From Psoroptes ovis (Eukaryota > Arthropoda > Arachnida > Sarcoptiformes > Psoroptidae): DNA of 64,000 nucleotides. Location: the NCBI GenBank assembly GCA_002943765.1, contig PQWQ01000012.1, forward strand, positions 124,001 through 188,000. The letters are read 5' to 3'. The first letter of the stretch is position 1. Each line of letters begins with the position of its first letter. Below the pieces are notes generated by a model that did not search any database, was not told the origin of the DNA, and saw nothing but the letters and a program-made list of their open reading frames with translations. The position numbers and the translations under genes are program-made. This document shows positions 58,102-64,000 of this stretch, piece after piece.

Positions 58102-58817
58102 AATTGAATCAAATTGAATTCGTGAATTCAAATGCGAATTTGATGAATTCAAACGAATTTCGTAGAATTTGTGTTGAATTTATGCTGAATTGCGAACAAA
58201 CAAACAATTTAACCGAACATAAACAGAGTAAAATTGAAATGAAATCATGTCTTCCAAAGGCCTTAATGTTTGTAATGCCTGAATGTCTATGAATGTATAG
58301 CCTTTAAATCATTTGAACCTTTTGGAAAGATTTCGGAAAGTTTCTTTTGAAAAGAAATTTTTCCGGAATTTCGACAAAAAAGATTCGAAAATTCGAATCA
58401 TTTCTCGATAAACATTTCGTGAAGCATTCGTGGAAGCATAATCTTCGGCTGAAGATTTGCTTTGTCATTGAATTCTTCGTCTTTTGTTGTTGGTTCAATG
58501 GCGGTGGTGATGGTTCAATGATGGTTGAATGGTGGCTGCAATTTGTCACCCATTCATATGAATGAATTATGAATTATGAATGACAATTTCGATTAATCGA
58601 TTTTTTATTATCGATTTGTTTGAAGTATTGACGAGCAATGAATGAATGAATGAATGAATGAGCTGAATAAATTCATTGATTTTCAATTAGTCAATCGAAA
58701 TGAATGAATTTCAAATGAACAAATTATTCATTGATATGTTTTGATTTACGATTTTTGTGAAATTTTTCGAATTTAATTCTTTCCTTTGAAAGATATTCAA
58801 AGGGTTCAGGTTCAATG

Positions 58818-58879
58818 GATTCGAATTCGAATTCATCCATTGATTCAAATGAATCAATGGATGAATTCGAATTCGAATC
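58818..58879. repeat. 62-bp perfect palindrome (29-bp arms)
   Basis: The left arm runs GATTCGAATTCG ... CATTGATTC, the loop is AAAT, and the right arm is its exact reverse complement (58851-58879). The arms themselves contain GAATTC and TTCGAA palindromes, so several structures are possible. Confidence 0.92.
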
Positions 58880-59711
58880 GATGAAATGTGTTTATTTTTG
58901 TGGCCAAAATACCCCGACGTCGGAATTCCCGATCCAAAATGTCATTCGCCATTCATCCATGATGAAGGTTGATTATCTTGATTATCATCTTGATGATGAT
59001 CATCATCAAGACATGGTCACTGGTGACTCACTGGTGTTGATGATAACGAAGATATTTAAAAAATGAAGATAAGGCTTCATCATCATCATCATCATTTATG
59101 ATTAACATATTTGATGATAATGATCATGGTTGATGGTCACCACATTACACCATTACACACATAACCTTGATTCATTCGAATGACTTGATGATGATAATAA
59201 GTCGACCGGTAGCTGGCCAGCCAGTCATATCATTGAGAGCACATATGATTGAGTCATTGAGTGTTTCTATGAGTATATTTATATTTATAAATATTTATTT
59301 TAATCAAAACATTTTAATCTTATTTATTTTTTTTAAATTTTTATTTTTAGATTCAATCATTCATAATCATTGACATTAGCCGTAAATAATTCATCCAAAA
59401 ATAACAACTTTTTGTGTTTGTCCACCACCACCACCACCACCAACAAAATATTAAGTCATTATCATCATAAGACATTGAAGCCATCGTACAGTTAAAGTCA
59501 TAATAAATATTGGTCATGAATATGTGAATGGTTCATCATCAAGTTAATAATTATTTTTGAATGGTCAGTGTTATTATTTACGAAGACCCGTAAATGACCA
59601 GTGACCAAATCAGTTTCAGTGATATTCACAGTTTGTTGTGTCCAATGTGTGTCTAATGACCATCAAATTTCGAATCATTTAGAATCATTCGAATCACTAA
59701 TCAGTTCAGCC

Positions 59712-62700
59712 ATGTCTTCACGAACTTTGAAAACTTTGAAAATGAGTTCGAATTATCATCATCATCCACAGATATCATTACGGTTGTTGTTGTGGTCATG
59801 GTCCTTGTTACTGTTGCTGCCATTATCGTCTTCAATGGCCAACAATACCTTCGTATTCAACTCATCAACTCCATTATCTCCAGTACCACCATCATCAATG
59901 TCTTCCAATTCGACCACGACAACTTCGACAAATCATTCGATTCAATTATCACCACCACCACCACCACCAACCTTACCATTATCACCATCACCATCATCAT
60001 CATCATCAGCACCAACCACTGAATATTTCTATGCTCAAGATAAACTATCCGATGCTCAAGTTGATCGATTTTTGAAATCGCTCACTAATCATTCGACAAA
60101 TTCACCGGTCATTATCGCAACGAATAAACGAAATTTGGTCAATCGTTTCGGTGGTAGTAAAACATTCGATTCTAGTCGTATCGGTACTAATCGATTCCCG
60201 TTGAATCATCATCTGTCATCACCGATCATTCCATCGAAATATTATCAACAAGATCATTCGAGGAATCATAATAATTATGGTCATGATGACACTAATGGTC
60301 GCCAATGGTTAAAACCTATTTATATATCACCATCGATGAAAATCAATAGCCCCGACGATGATGATCCAGGGATTGATAGTCCATCATCGAAATCGAATCA
60401 TGGAACAATCGCATCGAATCATTCATCATCCATTTTGTTGTTCGGTTCAGACATATTGAATCAACAGCAGATATTCAATGATGATAATGATCGAAATGAT
60501 TCGAATCTTGCCACCGGCACCAACACCAAAGATGGAAACATTTTCAAATCCTCACCAACAACAGCGACAACAAACATAACATTCGAACTCAAAGATGAAC
60601 AATGGGTTGCACCAATAATTGCATTATCAACATTAAACATGTTGGTAATCATTGCATTCGAATGTTTTGTCATATATCGAGCTTGTAGGTAAGTTCGGTA
60701 ACCACCATTCATTCAATCAATTGATTGATTATCGATTTTCTTTGATTTATTCGCTCAATGAATGGTGAATCCCGCAGAAATCACCCGAAGTTTTTGATTG
60801 TTTGACACATTTGTATTCTTATGAGTGTTTGTCTTGGTGCATTTCTGACATTTCGAACATTTCAAGACGTAATTCAATTAGATTCTTAGCGGTGTTTCGG
60901 TGTTGTCTTATCATTCATTAAGTGAATTAACCATATTTGAAGTAAATTCAAAGTATTTTCGAAGGTTGTCCGAAAAGTTCTGGCAGATTTTCATGTGACA
61001 ACTCTATTGATTAAGCCGAATGAACTTTTCGGACAACCTAATATATATTCCAAATACTTCGAGTGAATTTTGCTTTGATTTTCAATCAAACTAATTGAAA
61101 ATTTGTTGTTTACTCAAAGCCATTCGATTTTACTTTGAAAAATCAATGAAAATGAAATTCGAAATTGATTTTTGTGTTTTATAAGCATTCACAAAGATGT
61201 AATTAATTATTAATGATTATTTGATTTTCTTTGCATTTCTTTTCTTTATGATTGTATGTGGATGGCTCATTGATCGTTTCGGACGGCCAGAACATGTCCA
61301 TCAAGGCGTCATCTTTTCCTTGGACAAATGCTTCTATTCGGCCTGTTCATATGTTCAGCTATTGGACTGATTTTCGTTACGAAACCAACCAAGCTATCAT
61401 GTATGATGATACGATCGGGTCTTGGCATTGGTTATACGGTTATTTATGCAACCTTGCTGGTAAAAACTGTATTTTTATTATCATTACATCAAGGTGTTTA
61501 TCTTAGTGCCGAATATCAAGCTTTGTTGTTGTTTTTTATTATCACCACACAAATTGCTATCGATATACAATGGTTGATTAATTATCAATCATCAATAATC
61601 ATTGATTATTGGGATGGTTTTGGTCATGCTGTTTATCGTTGTGATCATTCTACACAACAATTATTGTATTCATTATCATATGTTATATTATTGATCGGTA
61701 AGTTTCGAAATATATTTATATATTTACCCGAATGATGAAATATTAGGTTGTCCAGAAATTTCATTCCGCTTAATCGATAGAGTTATTCATGAAAATCGGA
61801 CAGAACTTTCCGGGCAACCTAATGTTTTCCACCTTTTAATCATGTTAAGTGGCCTACGTGTGTGTGTGTGTGTGGGTTTATGGGTTCATTGAATTATTCA
61901 ATCTATATTTCTTCGATTTATTCCCTACAGTAATATTATCAATCATGACCTTTCGTATACGTGGATATGGTGAAAATCATGGTGAAGCCCTATTCCTGGG
62001 CATCGTATCGATATTACAAATATTCGTATGGTTTGTTTGGATAACCGGCACACTAACCAGTACACCACATTATCGTGATGGTTTCACAGCGTTCGGTATC
62101 GTAGCAAATGCTACAATGATATTTGTGATTATGTTTTTGCCCAAAGATCGACAATTGGCTGCATACGGTGGCCGTAGTGCTTCATCGAATAATGCATCGA
62201 GCAATGCAAATAATTATGATGATTATAATAATGGTGATAATGATGATGATGATGATGATATTAGTAATGATATATTACAAATTCATCAACAACAACAATT
62301 ACAAAATCGACTATCGATTAGTAAACATCATAATCATATTAATTCAATAATCACTGGTGGTCAAATGAATGATCATTTATCAATTGATTCAATGATTTTG
62401 AAATATGGTGGTGGACTATCACTGCCACAGCCAAATTTACCGAACTTAAACCCGAATATCATCAATGATTATCATCAACAACAACAACAACAATCTCAAT
62501 CACGATCATCGAATCGTATGAAAAAGAAATCATCATCGAAATCATTGAATAATCAAAAATTATTATCATCATCGGCATTAATCAAATCAGCATATCAACA
62601 TCAACAACATCAATTAAATGGTACAATACTAAGCAATAATAATAATGGAACAGCATCGACTACGTTGACAAATTCGCTACAACCTCAGCAACCCCAACAA

Positions 62701-63544
62701 CCACAGCATCAGCCGCATCCAAATTCAATTCGATCTATGAAAAATAGTTTTAGTAATTATCATTTGTATAATTATAACAATAATAACAACAATAACCTAC
62801 AGCCACAATCAATGCTTTCAAATTCAATGATAATTAATTCGATTAATGAAGAAAAATTAATCAACAGTAAAAATGATAATGTTGTCAATGATGATGATGA
62901 TGATGTGATTAATGTTGATAATATAATTAATGATAATAATTATATTAATTGTTCAAATAATAATAATTCAAATAATTATAATGATCATAAAAGCAATGAT
63001 AATCATAATCATAATGTCAATAATGTCAATGATAATGACGATGACGACGATGATGATGATGATCCAAATTATTCAAATTTATCCAATTTACTGTCAACAT
63101 CATCATCAATATCACCAACAACCACAACATCAACATCATCATCATCATCATCTTCAACATCATCAACGACAACGGTTAATACTAAAACAACATTAATATC
63201 ATCATCATCATTATCATCATCAGCTATTGCTAATGATTGTGTAACAACAACATCGACATCATTATCAACAAAAACTAGTCCAAATAGTGATAATACAGTT
63301 AATAGTAATAATGGTAATCATTCGAATTCATTATCAGATGATTATCATCATTATCAACAGCCACAATTGCTGCCATCAATGTCACAGCAACAGCAACAGC
63401 ATCGTTCAATACAACCACCGTCCATTCCTAAAACAAAACGTCCAACATCGATGTCCAATAATTGTTTAAATAATGGCAGCAACATCAGCAGCAGCAGCAA
63501 TAATCATTCACAACAGCCGCCACAATCGATTAAATCACCAATCG
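59712..63544 (+). CDS. Class C (metabotropic-type) seven-transmembrane receptor, 3' end outside window
   Basis: Exons 59712-60688, 61291-61697 and 61931-63544 join in frame (999 codons visible). A good donor at 63545 leads past the window. A signal peptide (LLLWSWSLLLLLPLSSS) is followed by a Ser/Thr/Pro-rich ectodomain of about 290 residues without a Venus-flytrap domain. TM1 is WVAPIIALSTLNMLVIIAFE; TM2 GQMLLFGLFICSAIGLIFV; TM3 IGYTVIYATLLVKTVFLLS, preceded by Cys; TM4 ALLLFFIITTQIAIDIQWL. ECL2 has YRC. TM6 is LFLGIVSILQIFVWFVWI, and TM7 ends FVIMFLPKDRQLAAYG, the class C pattern. A roughly 460-residue Asn/Gln/Ser/Asp tail follows. The acceptor at 61290 (CGGCCAG) gives ACRTCPSRRHLFLGQ; an acceptor at 61305 would also keep frame. 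An orphan of the BOSS/GPRC5-like sort is plausible; ligand unknown. The start could be 59712, 59742 or an upstream in-frame codon. Confidence 0.75.
60961..61041. mobile_element. Mariner-type MITE in receptor intron 1, type B
   Basis: AAGGTTGTCCGAAAAG ... CTTTTCGGACAACCTAA; interior GATTAAGCCGAATGAAC. It lies inside the 602-bp intron 60689-61290. Confidence 0.88.
61743..61822. mobile_element. Mariner-type MITE in receptor intron 2, type B
   Basis: TA-preceded TTAGGTTGTCCAGAAAT ... TTTCCGGGCAACCTAA. It lies inside the 233-bp intron 61698-61930 and accounts for about a third of it. Confidence 0.88.
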
Positions 63545-64000
63545 GTAAGTCTCGGGTCTTTCTTCCTGTCTTCTTTTACGGCTTTTTCATTCTGCAATTC
63601 ATTTATATCCGTATTTCCATCCTTACTGGCTATATTTTAAATTTTTTGAATGGCTTTAATCCCTTACGAGATGTACGGTTTAATTTATTATTTGTTGTTT
63701 GATGATGATGAAGATAATTTATCAAAATGTCTTAAATTTTCAATTTATTTTCAAGCATTTTTCATGCTTAAATGTAATACACACACACAATTGTTGCATA
63801 ATCGTAAGGTAGTTTTTTGAATGAATGAATGAAATTAATGTTGAATAATTTGAAATTTTAAGCTTCCGCTATGCTTTGCTTTTCAATAATTAAATGCTTC
63901 ATTCGTAGTTGCTTTATCCGATGTTGCTCTTGTCGTTGATGTTCATTATTAATAGATGTTTTCATAATTTTTCATTCATTTTTTTTCGTTTCATAAAGAA
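63545..64000. other. Start of receptor intron 3
   Basis: Begins with GTAAGT after the phase 1 exon end. No acceptor followed by coding-like sequence is seen before the window edge. Confidence 0.6.

Larger units (their letters stand above)
49345..59711. other. Gene-poor AT-rich tract, part 2
   Basis: No recognised protein gene in 10 kb. It contains MITEs (listed), a TTAA MITE, three hairpins (53701, 57674, 58818), stems at 52139-52157 and 52398-52431, and GAAT microsatellites near 58026-58101 and 58637-58661. Several T-rich AG acceptor-like words occur (for example near 55966 and 59620). The right end must hold the 5' UTR of the receptor gene. Confidence 0.4.

Noticed and set aside
58815..59066. 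Possible small gene beginning at 58815
   Set aside because: Its first 21 codons are the perfect palindrome and the rest lacks any recognisable feature; more likely a by-product of the hairpin.
61252..61506. Open frame overlapping receptor exon 2 in another frame
   Set aside because: It does not continue the TM1 frame through any acceptor, and the 61291-61697 frame gives TM2-TM5 of a class C receptor.
62168..63469. Overlapping frames in the receptor tail
   Set aside because: Met/Ile/His-rich shadows of Asn/Gln/Asp codon repeats in the true frame.

Overview
The window is visibly AT-rich eukaryotic DNA with very short GT-AG introns (mostly 59-77 bp), animal-type protein families (spastizin, DESI2, TBCEL, WDR70, SLC12A8, a class C GPCR), metazoan-like 7SL RNA and long Ser/Asn/Asp/Gln homopolymer tracts in proteins. 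I read it as a small, compact arthropod genome, most likely an acariform (astigmatid, dust-mite-like) mite. The animal assignment is secure; the mite assignment is inference.

Layout. 2-6681 (+): 3' two thirds or more of ZFYVE26/spastizin. 7655-7990: a 44-bp tandem array. 8457-9926 (-): beta-tubulin. 9.9-13.8 kb: intergenic, with one TTAA-flanked MITE and three short mariner-type MITEs. 13846-14880 (-): BTB/zinc-finger gene. 15325-16731 (+): TBCEL. 17281-18470 (-): DESI2. 19322-23515: a complete Ty1/copia retrotransposon on the minus strand with identical 122-bp LTRs and a 5-bp target duplication. 23987-26207 (+): WDR70. 26304-26825 (-): small secreted protein. 27450-27751 (-): SRP (7SL) RNA. 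28193-29443 (+): orphan basic protein. 29652-30826 (-) and 30999-33492 (+): RTCA and DDX42, head to head. 34771-35298 and 36219-36683 (+): two small orphan secreted or membrane proteins among MITEs. 39498-43095 (+): SLC12A8-like transporter. 43.1-59.7 kb: about 16 kb without a recognisable protein gene, holding sixteen mariner-type MITEs, a second TTAA MITE, three long perfect or near-perfect hairpins and two coding-like islets. 59712-63544 (+): class C seven-transmembrane receptor running off the right edge.

How the pieces relate. Most genes are housekeeping and do not form a pathway. Beta-tubulin and TBCEL, a tubulin-destabilising cofactor-E paralogue, lie 5 kb apart. DDX42 and 7SL are RNA-machinery genes, and RTCA is an RNA-end enzyme sharing a promoter with DDX42. 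The non-genic signals worth most attention are: 29 copies of an approximately 80-bp hairpin MITE in three sequence types with apparent chimeras; a CTCF-like motif near several gene starts that also flanks the 7SL gene as an identical 17-bp pair; the young copia element; and the large gene-poor tract ahead of the GPCR.
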